42,359 bases of DNA from Planctomycetales bacterium (GTDB lineage: Bacteria > Planctomycetota > Planctomycetia > Isosphaerales > Isosphaeraceae). The stretch's first letter is position 1. The number at the start of each line of letters is the position of its first letter. Below are positions 33,317 to 42,296 of the stretch, in pieces. The position numbers and the translations under genes are program-made. The stretch covers positions 1 to 42,359 of the forward strand of contig DAIDHX010000292.1 of NCBI GenBank assembly GCA_027451885.1, in the 5' to 3' direction. A model generated the notes under the pieces. The model had not been told where the DNA came from. It worked only from the letters and a program-made list of their open reading frames with translations, and searched no databases.

Positions 33317-34071
33317 GAGCAGTACCCCCCGAGCGCGGCGAAGACGCGCTGCTCGTCGAGCAGATCCACCGTGCGGCCCTTCCACGTCACGACCGCCTTG
33401 CCAAAGCCCACGGCTGGGTTGGAAAGCGTGGTTGGCACCTGGCGCGTCTCGGTGGGATCAAACTGCTCGACCCCGGCGACCTCATCCGCGGCGAACGCCC
33501 AGATTTCGCCGCGCTCGCGATCATGCAGCACGATCGTGCGCGGCGGCTGCGTCTCAGGATCGATCCCTAGCAACCCATGCAATGACACGCAAAGCACAAT
33601 TTGCCCGCGTAGACTCATGATGCCCGTGAAGATCGCATTCGTGCGATGCGGCACCCGGTGTACAGGACGCGGGGCGACGACTTCGGCCACGGCCTTCGCC
33701 TCGATGGCCAGCCACTCGCTCCCGAGTCGAAAAACGAGCAGTACGATTCCGCGGGTGAGTCGATGATGCTCACGATCCGACGTCTCATCGCGGCACGCAG
33801 CCAGCTCGTCAGGCGCGGCGAGCCAGCGTGACCAATCGGCAAGGTAGCCTTCAGGCGCGGGGCGATCAAAGAAGGAGCGAGCCGCCTCGGCGAACACCGG
33901 GCATTCGCGGCAATGCACGAGCGCCTTGAGCTCCGGGCAGCTCTGATCGCCTCCCACGCCGATGCGATTCCAGCAGTCCACGAGCGGCAGTGCGATCAAC
34001 GTGGACGGAGCGCTCGCTGGGCTCGCACCACCATCCGGCCCGGATTCCCCATTGTCGGGATTCAAAGGCAT
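33313..34071 (-). CDS. cheW: CheW adaptor of WspD type with Cys-rich N-terminal extension
   Basis: 252 aa from ATG 34071; the upstream extension would overlap cheR and is not conserved-looking. Residues 33-57 (D-C-W-N-R-I-G-V-G-G-D-Q-S-C then C-R-E-C) match the N-terminal segment that distinguishes WspD from ordinary CheW; the cysteines are C33, C45, C54 and C57. The CheW fold follows (L-V-F-R-L-G-S-E-W-L-A-I-E-A-K, H-R-T-N-A-I-F-T-G-I-M-S-L-R-G-Q-I). It couples receptor to CheA. It overlaps cheA by 4 nt and follows cheR by 37 nt. The four Cys could bind metal or sense redox state, which is inference. Confidence 0.88.
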   Translation of the reverse strand: MPLNPDNGESGPDGGASPASAPSTLIALPLVDCWNRIGVGGDQSCPELKALVHCRECPVFAEAARSFFDRPAPEGYLADWSRWLAAPDELAACRDETSDREHHRLTRGIVLLVFRLGSEWLAIEAKAVAEVVAPRPVHRVPHRTNAIFTGIMSLRGQIVLCVSLHGLLGIDPETQPPRTIVLHDRERGEIWAFAADEVAGVEQFDPTETRQVPTTLSNPAVGFGKAVVTWKGRTVDLLDEQRVFAALGGYCS

Positions 34072-34108
34072 ACAGCACGACCTGCTCTCGTTATGAACAT
34101 AGGGCCGA

Positions 34109-35344
34109 CTAGCTCGCGGCCTCGTGGCCGGTTCGTCCCTTCGCTCTCCGCCGCAGCCGCGCCGCGGCCGTTGCGTCCCCACGCTGCTCGGCCAGAACCG
34201 CGAGCGATAGCAACGCCAGCTCGTGTCGCGGATCCAGATACACCGTCTTCAGAAAGCACTCTTCAGCGCGTTTGCGATCTCCCTGACCAAGATGGACGAC
34301 CCCCATTAAATGATACGCCCGCGACGACGGACCACGCTCCTGGATTTCTCGCTCGCAAAGCGCGAGAGCCTCGCTCTTTTTGCCCAAATTCAGAAGCTGC
34401 TCAGCCTGATCGAGCCGCGTGCCGGGCAGCCGAGGCGCTGGTTTCTGCCGTGAGTGCGCAGCAGCCTGCACGGGCGTTGCAAGCGCCGGCGGCATGCGTG
34501 CGGGGTCAGCAAGCGGAACAGGGGGAGTGGCGACCTCGCTCGCACGGCGGTACGTAAAACAGGCAGAATCTCCGCTGGGCACAAACCGCGGTGACTGCCC
34601 GCTTGATCCCAGGCGGTCGGCATGTCCGAGCACCAGCCAGCCATCTTGCGCCAGCTTACGCTCGAGCAGCAGCTCGACATGATTCCGAGTCGTCTCCGTC
34701 AGGTAGATCAGCACATTGCGGCAAAAGATAATGTGATAAGGAGCACATTCCGCGAGCAGGTGAGGCGCGAGCAAGCTCGCCTGGCGAAACCGCACGAGCT
34801 TCCTGAGCTCGAGATCAATCTCGTAACCCTGCGGATGCGTGTGAAACCAACGTGGAATCAGCTTCGAACCAGCGCCTCGGAATGCATTGCTTGAGTAAAC
34901 TCCTGCCCGGGCGGCGGCGAGTCTTCGCGCGCTTGTGTCAACCGCGTCGATGGCGAATTGATCCTTCGTCAGGCCCGCTTCGAGCAGCACGATCGCGATC
35001 GAATATGGCTCCTCGCCACTGGAACAGGCCAGGCTGAGCACACGCAAAGGTTGCGGCAACGTGTTCGTGGCGCGCATGCGAGCGACCAACGTTCCCAGCC
35101 AGTCAAAAGGGCGTTCATCTCGCAAAAACCAGGTTTCCGGAACAACAACTTCCTCGATTAGCTCCTGCTGTTCATCACTCGAGATGCTGATGACCTCTTC
35201 ATAGCTTGCAATTGAATCGAGCCCGAGCGCGACCATCCGCCGCTTCACCGCGCGCAAGAGCAATCCGTGCGGCAACGACCTGGAATCAAGGCCGATCAGC
35301 CTCTCCAGCAACAGTTCGATTGATTGGGGCAGGGCCCGCTTCAT
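34109..35344 (-). CDS. cheR: CheR methyltransferase with C-terminal TPR, WspC-like
   Basis: 411 aa. N-terminal CheR helical domain (L-L-L-R-A-V-K-R-R-M, T-W-F-L-R-D), SAM-binding S-L-A-C-S-S-G-E-E-P-Y-S-I-A, and I-I-F-C-R-N-V-L-I-Y-L from the catalytic domain. After a Pro/Ala linker come TPR-like repeats (about 325-400: A-E-Q-L-L-N-L-G-K-K-S-E-A-L-A-L-C-E), as in WspC. It methylates receptor glutamates. The ATG overlaps the upstream cheW stop by 4 nt. Confidence 0.92.
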   Translation of the reverse strand: MKRALPQSIELLLERLIGLDSRSLPHGLLLRAVKRRMVALGLDSIASYEEVISISSDEQQELIEEVVVPETWFLRDERPFDWLGTLVARMRATNTLPQPLRVLSLACSSGEEPYSIAIVLLEAGLTKDQFAIDAVDTSARRLAAARAGVYSSNAFRGAGSKLIPRWFHTHPQGYEIDLELRKLVRFRQASLLAPHLLAECAPYHIIFCRNVLIYLTETTRNHVELLLERKLAQDGWLVLGHADRLGSSGQSPRFVPSGDSACFTYRRASEVATPPVPLADPARMPPALATPVQAAAHSRQKPAPRLPGTRLDQAEQLLNLGKKSEALALCEREIQERGPSSRAYHLMGVVHLGQGDRKRAEECFLKTVYLDPRHELALLSLAVLAEQRGDATAAARLRRRAKGRTGHEAAS

Positions 35345-35871
35345 GAGCGCGGCTCCCTTGCGGCATCGGGCGAATCTGGCACAGGATCGGCCATGACGGC
35401 CTGACCCACGAGCATGGCGGGGAGTTTTTCAACTTCGATCAATTGCAGAATCTGGCCGCGATCCTGCCGCACGATTGGCCCCAAAAAGGGCGCATTCGGT
35501 AGGCGCACGGGTGCGGGGATCAGGTCGTTTGACTCAACTTTGAGCAAGTCGCTTGCCTGTTCCGCCACCAGTCCCATAACAACGCGCTCGTGCGGCTCGC
35601 GTGCTGGTTGAGCTTCCAACCGAGCGGGAGTTGCATCCACCAGCAAAATGCGTGTGGCTAACCTGTCGCGGCAGCGGTCGGAACCGATCAAAAGCCCAAG
35701 CTCGAGAATCGGCACAATGCGCCCGCGGTAGGAAAGCAAGCCGGCCAGATATCCAGGCGCAAGGGGTGCGGTGCGCAGCCGCACGCGGGGCACCACCTCG
35801 ATCACCCGCGCAGCATCAACGGCATAGCGGTTGGCATCAATCGTGAAGGCAAGAAGGAGCATGGCGCGCAC
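35341..35871 (-). CDS. cheW: CheW adaptor, WspB-like
   Basis: 176 aa from GTG 35871; ATG 35862 (fourth codon) is an equally possible start. A single CheW domain: L-L-L-A-F-T-I-D-A-N-R-Y-A-V-D, V-P-R-V-R-L-R, P-G-Y-L-A-G-L-L-S-Y-R-G-R-I-V-P-I-L, and V-M-G-L-V-A-E-Q-A. It links the receptor tip to CheA. It starts 11 nt after the receptor stop and overlaps cheR by 4 nt. Confidence 0.88.
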   Translation of the reverse strand: MRAMLLLAFTIDANRYAVDAARVIEVVPRVRLRTAPLAPGYLAGLLSYRGRIVPILELGLLIGSDRCRDRLATRILLVDATPARLEAQPAREPHERVVMGLVAEQASDLLKVESNDLIPAPVRLPNAPFLGPIVRQDRGQILQLIEVEKLPAMLVGQAVMADPVPDSPDAAREPRS

Positions 35872-35882
35872 CCAATCTTGAC

Positions 35883-37940
35883 TCAGGCCGAAACCGGCGG
35901 CGGCTCGAGCGCGGTCGACGACGGTGCCAGCGTGAAGCGCGACACCTCGTCCTTAAGCCCGCCCACGGCTTCTCGCAATCGCTCGGTCGCTTTATTGAAT
36001 TCCTGGAGGGTAAGCGAGGTCTGCGTCGCCGCTTCCGAAAGCCGAGACATCGCCTCACGGATCTGCTCCGCTCCTTGCGATTGAACCCGCATCCCCTCCG
36101 TCACCTGATCAAATCGGTGGTGCAAGCCTTGCGTGCCCGTGATGATCTGGCCAAGCTGGCCGCCGATCGAACCCACCTCACCCACCACCTGCCGGACCTG
36201 CTCACTGAATTTGTCCATCTCCATCACACCGGCCGAGACGCTGTACTGCATCTCCTTCACCATCCGCTCGATATCGAGCGTGGCGACGGCAGTCTGATCG
36301 GCAAGCCGGCGGATCTCACGCGCGACCACCAAAAAGCCCAAACCATATTCGCCCGCCTTCTCGGCCTCGATCGCGGCGTTGATGGAGAGCAGATTCGTCT
36401 GGTCCGCAACCTTGGTGATCGTGGTCACCACGAGGTTGATATTCGCCGCCCGTTCGCTGATCACCGACAGCCGGGCGCTGATGGTCGACGTTGACTCCGC
36501 AAGCTGGCGCATCGTCTGATCCATGCTGGAGAGGCTCTGCTGCCCGGTCGAGGCCGTGCGGGCCGCCTGATTGGCCACCTGGTTGACCTCGTTCATCGTT
36601 TTGAGCAACTCATGGCTGGTCGCGGAGATTTCATTGACCGCGGCGGCCGCCTGGTTGGTCGACGCCCCATAGTCGTAAACAGCCTGTTCCTGCTGCCGAG
36701 AAGCAGCCGCGATCTCGGTCGCGGTTGAAAGCAGCGCGATGCTCGAGCGCTGAATACGCCCAATCAACGAGCGCAGATCGAGGATCATCTTGCGCACCGA
36801 ATCGAGCAGGAGACCCGCCTCACCGGGCGCCTGGCTCGTGAAATCGACCATGAGATCACCCGCCGCCACGCGCTCCGCGGCCGAGGCCGCGTCCCGAATC
36901 GGTTGCGAAATCGTCCGAGCCACCAAGATCGCCACCAGCGTCACCACGAGCACCGTCGCAGCCAGCAAGCCCGCCACGACCACGCTCTGCCACCGTGTCA
37001 GCGCAAAGGCCTCCGCCAGATCCTGTTTGACAACCATCCCCCAGCGGAACGATGGAATGTAAGACCACACCGCAACAACCTTTTCACCTCGATAATCGGT
37101 CATGGTGCCGTACCCGCGACGGCCTTGCACCGCGAGCTTCATGGCTTCTGCGCTTGTCGAGGCAAGCGACCGCCGACTGAATTGAAGCGTGGGATCGTGC
37201 CGCGACGGCGCGACGAACCAGAGCTCGTCCCCTTCGCGACTGGCCACAACAGCCTCACCCGTTTCCCCCAGCCCGTCATAATCTTGAAAGACCTGGAACA
37301 ACTGGTGATTGTCGAGCTCGAGGACCACGTAGCCAATGATCCGCTTGTCCCGAAATACCGGGCCGGCGATGAACGCGGCCGGTTCTTCATGGCCAGCGTA
37401 GATCTGATAATTCGACACTTCTACCTGAAGCAGCGTCCGTACCCGGTCAACCACCTTCGCGAACTCAGTCGCCTTGAGCGGGCCCGTGAGTGCGTTGTCG
37501 CCCGGCTGGATATCCGACGTCACCTGGTAAAGAATGTTGGCATCTGTATCAAGCAAGAAGGCATTCTCGTAACCGTAGACTTCCACCAGATTCGTCATGT
37601 AAGGGCGATACTTGTCGGCAACTGCGAGATATTCCGGCGCGGTGCGTGCCATCTTCTTGCGCAGCTCGCCGAGCGCGGTGATCATGGTGTTCACCGTCGG
37701 CGATTTGGCGAGCCAGTGTAGATGAGCTCTGCGCTCGTGAATAAAGTCCTCGATCTGGGTCGTTTTGGCATCGGATGTGGCGAGCAATCCCTGGCGCACT
37801 GTGCGCTCGAGCGAGTTCGCGGAAAGAAACGAGATCAGAAGGGTGAGCACACCGCATGGGACGAGCGAGATCAGAAGAAACCAGAGCAGAAGCTGGGTGC
37901 GAATGCTCGCCAGGAAGTGCACGCGACTCAAACGGCTCAT
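35883..37940 (-). CDS. Methyl-accepting chemoreceptor (Cache-type sensor, HAMP, MA), WspA-like
   Basis: 685 aa from ATG 37940, overlapping the upstream binding-protein stop by 4 nt. TM1 about 16-40; periplasmic Cache-like sensor about 41-315 (Y-G-Y-E-N-A-F-L-L-D-T-D-A-N-I, G-P-V-F-R-D-K-R-I-I-G-Y-V-V-L-E-L-D); TM2 about 318-341; HAMP about 342-395. The cytoplasmic coiled coil has its signalling tip at about 513-547 (N-L-L-S-I-N-A-A-I-E-A-E-K-A-G-E, V-V-A-R-E-I-R-R-L-A-D-Q-T). No C-terminal CheR-docking pentapeptide is seen. It should form arrays with the CheW proteins and CheA. The coupled upstream genes suggest that the UrtA-type proteins deliver the ligand signal, as maltose-binding protein does for Tar; that step is inference. 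Confidence 0.92.
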   Translation of the reverse strand: MSRLSRVHFLASIRTQLLLWFLLISLVPCGVLTLLISFLSANSLERTVRQGLLATSDAKTTQIEDFIHERRAHLHWLAKSPTVNTMITALGELRKKMARTAPEYLAVADKYRPYMTNLVEVYGYENAFLLDTDANILYQVTSDIQPGDNALTGPLKATEFAKVVDRVRTLLQVEVSNYQIYAGHEEPAAFIAGPVFRDKRIIGYVVLELDNHQLFQVFQDYDGLGETGEAVVASREGDELWFVAPSRHDPTLQFSRRSLASTSAEAMKLAVQGRRGYGTMTDYRGEKVVAVWSYIPSFRWGMVVKQDLAEAFALTRWQSVVVAGLLAATVLVVTLVAILVARTISQPIRDAASAAERVAAGDLMVDFTSQAPGEAGLLLDSVRKMILDLRSLIGRIQRSSIALLSTATEIAAASRQQEQAVYDYGASTNQAAAAVNEISATSHELLKTMNEVNQVANQAARTASTGQQSLSSMDQTMRQLAESTSTISARLSVISERAANINLVVTTITKVADQTNLLSINAAIEAEKAGEYGLGFLVVAREIRRLADQTAVATLDIERMVKEMQYSVSAGVMEMDKFSEQVRQVVGEVGSIGGQLGQIITGTQGLHHRFDQVTEGMRVQSQGAEQIREAMSRLSEAATQTSLTLQEFNKATERLREAVGGLKDEVSRFTLAPSSTALEPPPVSA

Positions 37941-39283
37941 GAGGGCGAATTCCCCGTGGGTGTGGTCGTGGACGATGGTTTCGCGGCAGGGTTCGCTGCC
38001 GGAGTGGTAAGGGGAATCGACTTGGGCTGGGCGTCGATCAGGGATTGCCAGCGCCCGTCCCATTCCCCACGGAGGTTGTCGAGAAAGGCTATCCATTCCG
38101 CGCGCGATCGCGTATTCGGGAACAGCTTCGGCTTAATCGCCTGCTGGGACGACCAGACGATCTCGATTTTCCCGCCGCTCAGGATCTTGCCGATGTACGA
38201 GGGCCGCCACGCGTGATGCGTGACCGCATCGATCGAGACCACTCCCTCTGGAGCGCTATAGCTTTGACGGCACACGAGCGGCAACACATATTTCGGATCG
38301 TCGGTCTCGGCTTCCTCGACCGCTTGCGCCCAAATCTTCACGCCCACGTATGCCGTTTCGATCGGGTCGGATGTCACGCGGTCGTGACCGAATCGAGCGC
38401 GAAACCGGTCGACAAAGTCCCGATTCAGCGGGCTGTTCACAACCTCGAAGTAACTTGCGGTGACGTAGTCGCCGTCCACGTCTCCAGGCGCGGCGGACTG
38501 GATCTCCTCCTCGGTCATGGTATAGGAAATCACCGGGCACTGCGCAGCGCTGATTCCTGCCGCCCGCAGCTTCGCCGATAACGCCTCCGAGCCTGGACCA
38601 TGTACCGAGTTCACCACGGCATCAGGCTTCGTACGCTTGATCGCTTCCACAACCTGGTCCATGCCGCGGCCGTCAAATGCCACATATTGTTCGCCAGCCA
38701 CGCTACAATCAATCGATCCTGCCAGATCCTTGATGATCTCGTTCAAACCCCGGGAATAAACCGAGTCGATTCCAACTAAAAAGAATGTCCGAGCTTTTAA
38801 GTGATCGTATGCCCACTTGAGCGTAGGAATGATTTGCTGGTTGGGGGCTGCTCCCATGTAGATGATACGCGGCGATTCCTCGAGACCCTCATAGGCAATG
38901 GGGTAGAAAAGCAGGTTGTTTTCCTCCTCGATGACGGACGCAACCAGCTTACGAGCCGGCGAGGAGTAACAACCGAAGATTGCCCTGACCTTGTGTTCGC
39001 GGATTAGCTTGCGGGCTTCGCGTGCGCTGCTGGCGGCATCGGACCGGCTGTCCGCCACAAACCACTCGATCGGCCTGCCGAGCACCCCACCCGCGGCGTT
39101 GATTTCCTCGATCGCCAGAACTTCCGCATCGATCAGGGAACGCTCGAACTCCGCCAGTGGACCGGTTTGAGCGTGGAGCAAGCCCACGCGAATCGGTTTG
39201 TGTGTCGCAAACAGCCGCGGCTGGCACCCAAGCGCAAGGGAGGCCCCCAGGAGAACAACCGCCACTGGGCCGATCCTGTTCAT
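37937..39283 (-). CDS. UrtA-type periplasmic binding lipoprotein (urea/amide-like ligand), copy 2
   Basis: 448 aa. Signal with lipobox A-L-G-C20, so a lipoprotein. Peripla_BP_5/UrtA features: I-R-V-G-L-L-H-A-Q-T-G-P-L-A, E-E-I-N-A-A-G-G-V-L-G-R-P-I-E, I-F-G-C-Y-S-S-P-A-R-K, L-L-F-Y-P-I-A-Y-E-G, and G-A-A-P-N-Q-Q-I-I-P. UrtA family members bind urea or short amides for ABC uptake. The C-terminus has a Pro/Thr/Ser-rich tail of about 30 residues. The stop overlaps the receptor start by 4 nt. No UrtBCDE genes are near, so a sensory role is more likely than uptake. It is a paralogue of the gene upstream. Confidence 0.88.
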   Translation of the reverse strand: MNRIGPVAVVLLGASLALGCQPRLFATHKPIRVGLLHAQTGPLAEFERSLIDAEVLAIEEINAAGGVLGRPIEWFVADSRSDAASSAREARKLIREHKVRAIFGCYSSPARKLVASVIEEENNLLFYPIAYEGLEESPRIIYMGAAPNQQIIPTLKWAYDHLKARTFFLVGIDSVYSRGLNEIIKDLAGSIDCSVAGEQYVAFDGRGMDQVVEAIKRTKPDAVVNSVHGPGSEALSAKLRAAGISAAQCPVISYTMTEEEIQSAAPGDVDGDYVTASYFEVVNSPLNRDFVDRFRARFGHDRVTSDPIETAYVGVKIWAQAVEEAETDDPKYVLPLVCRQSYSAPEGVVSIDAVTHHAWRPSYIGKILSGGKIEIVWSSQQAIKPKLFPNTRSRAEWIAFLDNLRGEWDGRWQSLIDAQPKSIPLTTPAANPAAKPSSTTTPTGNSPS

Positions 39284-39417
39284 TCAGCGTTCTCCAGCCA
39301 GTCGTCGCTGTCTTTCAGGTCTGCCCGCGGGATCACCAGGAAGCAGAATTCCCTGTCCAGTGCAGTATAGCCGATGCGAGAGAGCCCGCAGAAACGGCGC
39401 CCTGGCGACGATTCGCC

Positions 39418-40689
39418 TCACTCGGTTTCTCGCTCAGGATTCGCCCAGTGGCTATCCCAGCCTTCGTAGAGTGCTTCGAGAAAATGTTCCCAATCGTCGC
39501 GGGTCCGGGTGTGCGGGTAAGGGACCGGTTGCACCGGCTTCTCGGACGTCCAGACCACATCGAACTGACCATCCGCGCGGATCCGGCCGATCGAAACAGG
39601 GCGCCAGACGTGCCGTGTCTGGGGATCGACCGACACGATGCCCTCGGGTGCGCTTAGACTTTGGTGAGCCACAGCGATGCGAACCGGCCCCACCTCCGCT
39701 GTGCCCGCCTCGTTCACCGCTTGAGCCCACAACTGAACGCTGTTCCGGGCCGCTGCCACCACGTCCGCAACGACTCGGTCCTCGCCATAGCGCGCTTTGA
39801 ATTGCTTGACAAATTCCCGGTTCTCGGGCCGGTCGATCGACTGAAAGTAATTCCAGGCCGCGTAACCCCCCACCATTTCATGCACCGGGAGTTTACGCAG
39901 TTCGTCTTCCGCGATGCCGAAGCCGATCACCGGCACGCGGTCCGGGCCCAGGCCGGCGGCACTCAAGGCGCGGTAAAACTCGCGATTCGTGTCGCCGACC
40001 ACGGTACTTAAAATCACGTCCGGCCTGGATTCCTTGATCCTGGCGATCACCGGCTCGACCTTGGTCCCTCCGAAGAGAATGTACTCCTCCCCAACCACTC
40101 GTGCTCCCACCGCGGCAACGTAGTCCTTGATGATTGTGCCGCAACAATGTGGCCAGACATAGTCGCTCCCAACCAGGAAATAGGACCGTGCATTGAGATG
40201 ATCGTAAGCCCACTTCACGGCCGGGATGATCTGCTGATTGGGCGCTGCTCCTGTGTAAATGATGTTTGGCGATTCCTCAAGACCTTCATAAGCCATGGGG
40301 TAGAAAAGCAAGTGATCATGTTCCTCGATCACTGGCCGAACACTCTTGCGGCTCGCCGAGGTCCAGCATCCGAAGATGACAGAGACCTTGTCGGTCTCGA
40401 TCAGGCGTCGAGCCTCGCGCGCGAAGGTCGGCCAGTCGGAGCGGCCGTCGGCGATCACCCACTCGACAGGGCGGCCCAGCAAGCCTCCCTGTGCGTTGAT
40501 TCGCTCGAGCTCAAGCACCTCCGCGTCGATCATTGACTGCTCACTGATCGCCATCGGACCGGTGCGCGAGTGCAGAATTCCCACCCGGATCGGTGTCTTG
40601 GTTTGCCGCCTTAGCCAACCCGCCATGCCAACCAGGCACGCCACCAGAACCAGCGTCAGAACGACTCGGAAGATTCGGCGAGGATTCAT
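39418..40689 (-). CDS. UrtA-type periplasmic binding protein (urea/amide-like ligand), copy 1
   Basis: 423 aa from ATG 40689. The N-terminal hydrophobic helix contains L-V-A-C, which fits a lipobox, but it continues L-V-G-M-A-G-W-L, so it may instead be an uncleaved anchor. It is closer to canonical UrtA than copy 2: T-G-P-M-A-I-S-E, I-F-G-C-W-T-S-A-S-R-K-S-V, L-L-F-Y-P-M-A-Y-E-G, and I-I-Y-T-G-A-A-P-N-Q-Q-I-I-P-A-V. It is the first gene of the sensory operon, 134 nt before copy 2, and is separated from the upstream DUF6263-type gene by a hairpin. The ligand could be urea, a short amide or a branched-chain amino acid. Confidence 0.88.
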   Translation of the reverse strand: MNPRRIFRVVLTLVLVACLVGMAGWLRRQTKTPIRVGILHSRTGPMAISEQSMIDAEVLELERINAQGGLLGRPVEWVIADGRSDWPTFAREARRLIETDKVSVIFGCWTSASRKSVRPVIEEHDHLLFYPMAYEGLEESPNIIYTGAAPNQQIIPAVKWAYDHLNARSYFLVGSDYVWPHCCGTIIKDYVAAVGARVVGEEYILFGGTKVEPVIARIKESRPDVILSTVVGDTNREFYRALSAAGLGPDRVPVIGFGIAEDELRKLPVHEMVGGYAAWNYFQSIDRPENREFVKQFKARYGEDRVVADVVAAARNSVQLWAQAVNEAGTAEVGPVRIAVAHQSLSAPEGIVSVDPQTRHVWRPVSIGRIRADGQFDVVWTSEKPVQPVPYPHTRTRDDWEHFLEALYEGWDSHWANPERETE

Positions 40690-40710
40690 ATCGCCCAGGT
40701 CCCCAAATGC

Positions 40711-40741
40711 AAAAGCCGACCAGCGCTCGCGAGCCGAGCGC
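40711..40741 (-). terminator. Candidate Rho-independent terminator before the sensory operon
   Basis: On the minus strand, GCGCTCG (40741-40735), loop GCTCG, CGAGCGC (40729-40723): a perfect 7-bp GC-rich stem. TTTT follows at 40714-40711. The U-run is short and 8 nt from the stem, so it is a weak terminator. It lies between the DUF6263-type stop (40783) and the first binding-protein start (40689). Confidence 0.4.
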
Positions 40742-40782
40742 CAGTCGTGCCTGGTTGTACGCAAAAGGACGCGCCCAGTTGC

Positions 40783-41751
40783 CTACTTGGAAGGTAGCAT
40801 CTGGGTATTCGAGTCAAGCCTCAGGTCCAGCTCGCCAGGCAGTTCCATTCCTCCCGCCGAGAATGTCATGCTCCCCTTGACCCGTGTCTTGCCCTTCGCG
40901 TCGAAGAGCTGGCCCGCCTCTCGATCGAAAAGAATCGTCCCCGAGGAAGACTCTACCTTGAGCTCGCTTTTTACCACCTTGAGCGGCGTCTTGGCGTCTG
41001 GATCCTGCTTGTACTCGGCTTTTATCGTCTGGACGCTGATCTTGTCGTACGCCTTGCCCCCTTTTTTCTCGGTGCCCACGTACTCGTACTTCTTTTCCAT
41101 GGTCATTGTCTGACCGCCACCCAGATCGAGCATCTCGCTCCGACGCCAGGAGTCGCCCGGCCGGGTGAGCACGTCCGGCAGGTTGTGGTGGTCCTCCTCA
41201 AACTTTGCCTTGATCTTGTCGTTCTCAAGCCTGCTGCGAATCGAGTCTCGTGCGGCCTCGCTGAGTTTGTCCGCCCTGGCAAGCATTTTCTCCGTCCCCT
41301 CGATCGCCTTGACCCCATTCTTCTCGTCGAGCACCACCGTATATGTGATATCGCCAACAAGCTTGAACACCTCGCCCAGGAACTCGAGCTGCGGAATCTC
41401 AATCTTGGCGTCCGGATTCTTGGAATCGAACGACAGGTTAATGCCGCCTGGCAGGTTGAGCTCCGTGTGGAACGAGTCGATCTTCTGCTCAATCGGCAGC
41501 GTACCATCCGGGCGCTTCTTGCCGTGTTTCGCCACAGAGACCACTTCCTCGGTGGCCTCGGTCTCGATCGCCATCCCGTTCAAGGTTAGTGTCTGGGCGA
41601 TCTTGGTATTGGTTTTGTAGCGGAATTCCCGGTTTTCTGGGTACTTGTACTCGAGCTTGACCTGGGCACTTGCAATAGTGGGAACAATCCAGATCCCAAG
41701 CGCCAGGCCCAGGACTGCGCTCAAACGACCCGGGCAACGAACACGACTCAT
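40783..41751 (-). CDS. DUF6263-like secreted protein
   Basis: 322 aa from ATG 41751; an in-frame start at 41763 adds four residues. A signal peptide with hydrophobic core ends at I-A-S-A before Q-V-K-L. The mature part is beta-rich: F-R-Y-K-T-N-T-K-I-A-Q-T-L-T-L, G-D-I-T-Y-T-V-V-L-D, P-G-D-S-W-R-R, and a C-terminal G-S-M-T-F-S-A-G-G-M-E-L-P. This resembles DUF6263 family proteins of planctomycetes, function unknown. It is on the same strand as the sensory operon and 93 nt upstream, separated by a hairpin. Confidence 0.7.
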   Translation of the reverse strand: MSRVRCPGRLSAVLGLALGIWIVPTIASAQVKLEYKYPENREFRYKTNTKIAQTLTLNGMAIETEATEEVVSVAKHGKKRPDGTLPIEQKIDSFHTELNLPGGINLSFDSKNPDAKIEIPQLEFLGEVFKLVGDITYTVVLDEKNGVKAIEGTEKMLARADKLSEAARDSIRSRLENDKIKAKFEEDHHNLPDVLTRPGDSWRRSEMLDLGGGQTMTMEKKYEYVGTEKKGGKAYDKISVQTIKAEYKQDPDAKTPLKVVKSELKVESSSGTILFDREAGQLFDAKGKTRVKGSMTFSAGGMELPGELDLRLDSNTQMLPSK

Positions 41752-42296
41752 CGTCTGCTCCATGGAGATGATTCAGGATCCGATCGGCCGGACGGGGTGA
41801 TGTCAAGCCTTGGCCATCCCCGGTCGAACGAGCCTCGAAACCCTTGTATCAAGCACTCAGTTTCGCCGATCCAGGGATGTATTCGCCACTCTCTTCAACA
41901 TATTCGCCAACCCAGCGAGGCGCAACAAGCCGTCGGCGCAGGATTCCTTGACGTGTGTCAGACACCGATCAGAACCTACGATCCTCTGGGATCGACGCGG
42001 CAGGCGTAGGAACTCCCGTATCGGATTTTATGAGGCGCGTCGACTTCCCGAACACAATTCTTGCCACGATCCTCCCAATCCGTGAACCTCGGCCTGGCCT
42101 CTCGGGTGCACGCCAGCTTCTGACGATTTCTGGCGCGACCTGGCGTGACGGTGATCGGCAAGTGAAGGCGCACCACCGAGGCACAAACCGCACAACTGCC
42201 AGGGTGCGCTTTCCAGGCACGACCCGCCCAGCCCGAAACCGGCCTCATGATCGAGCGACCGCCGCATTCGAATTTCACCGTCACCACCGGCGCGCT
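41752..42296. other. Interval without a recognisable gene
   Basis: 545 nt upstream of the DUF6263-type gene. Short frames exist on both strands; the longest (minus, 41976-42287, 103 codons) has no recognised motif and runs to the edge of the tandem repeat. The promoter of the DUF6263-type gene should be here, but I cannot place it with confidence. Confidence 0.5.

Noticed and set aside
41976-42287. 103-codon minus-strand frame with several Cys
   Set aside because: No recognisable motif or clear RBS, and overlapping frames are equally open; kept only as a note in the intergenic entry.
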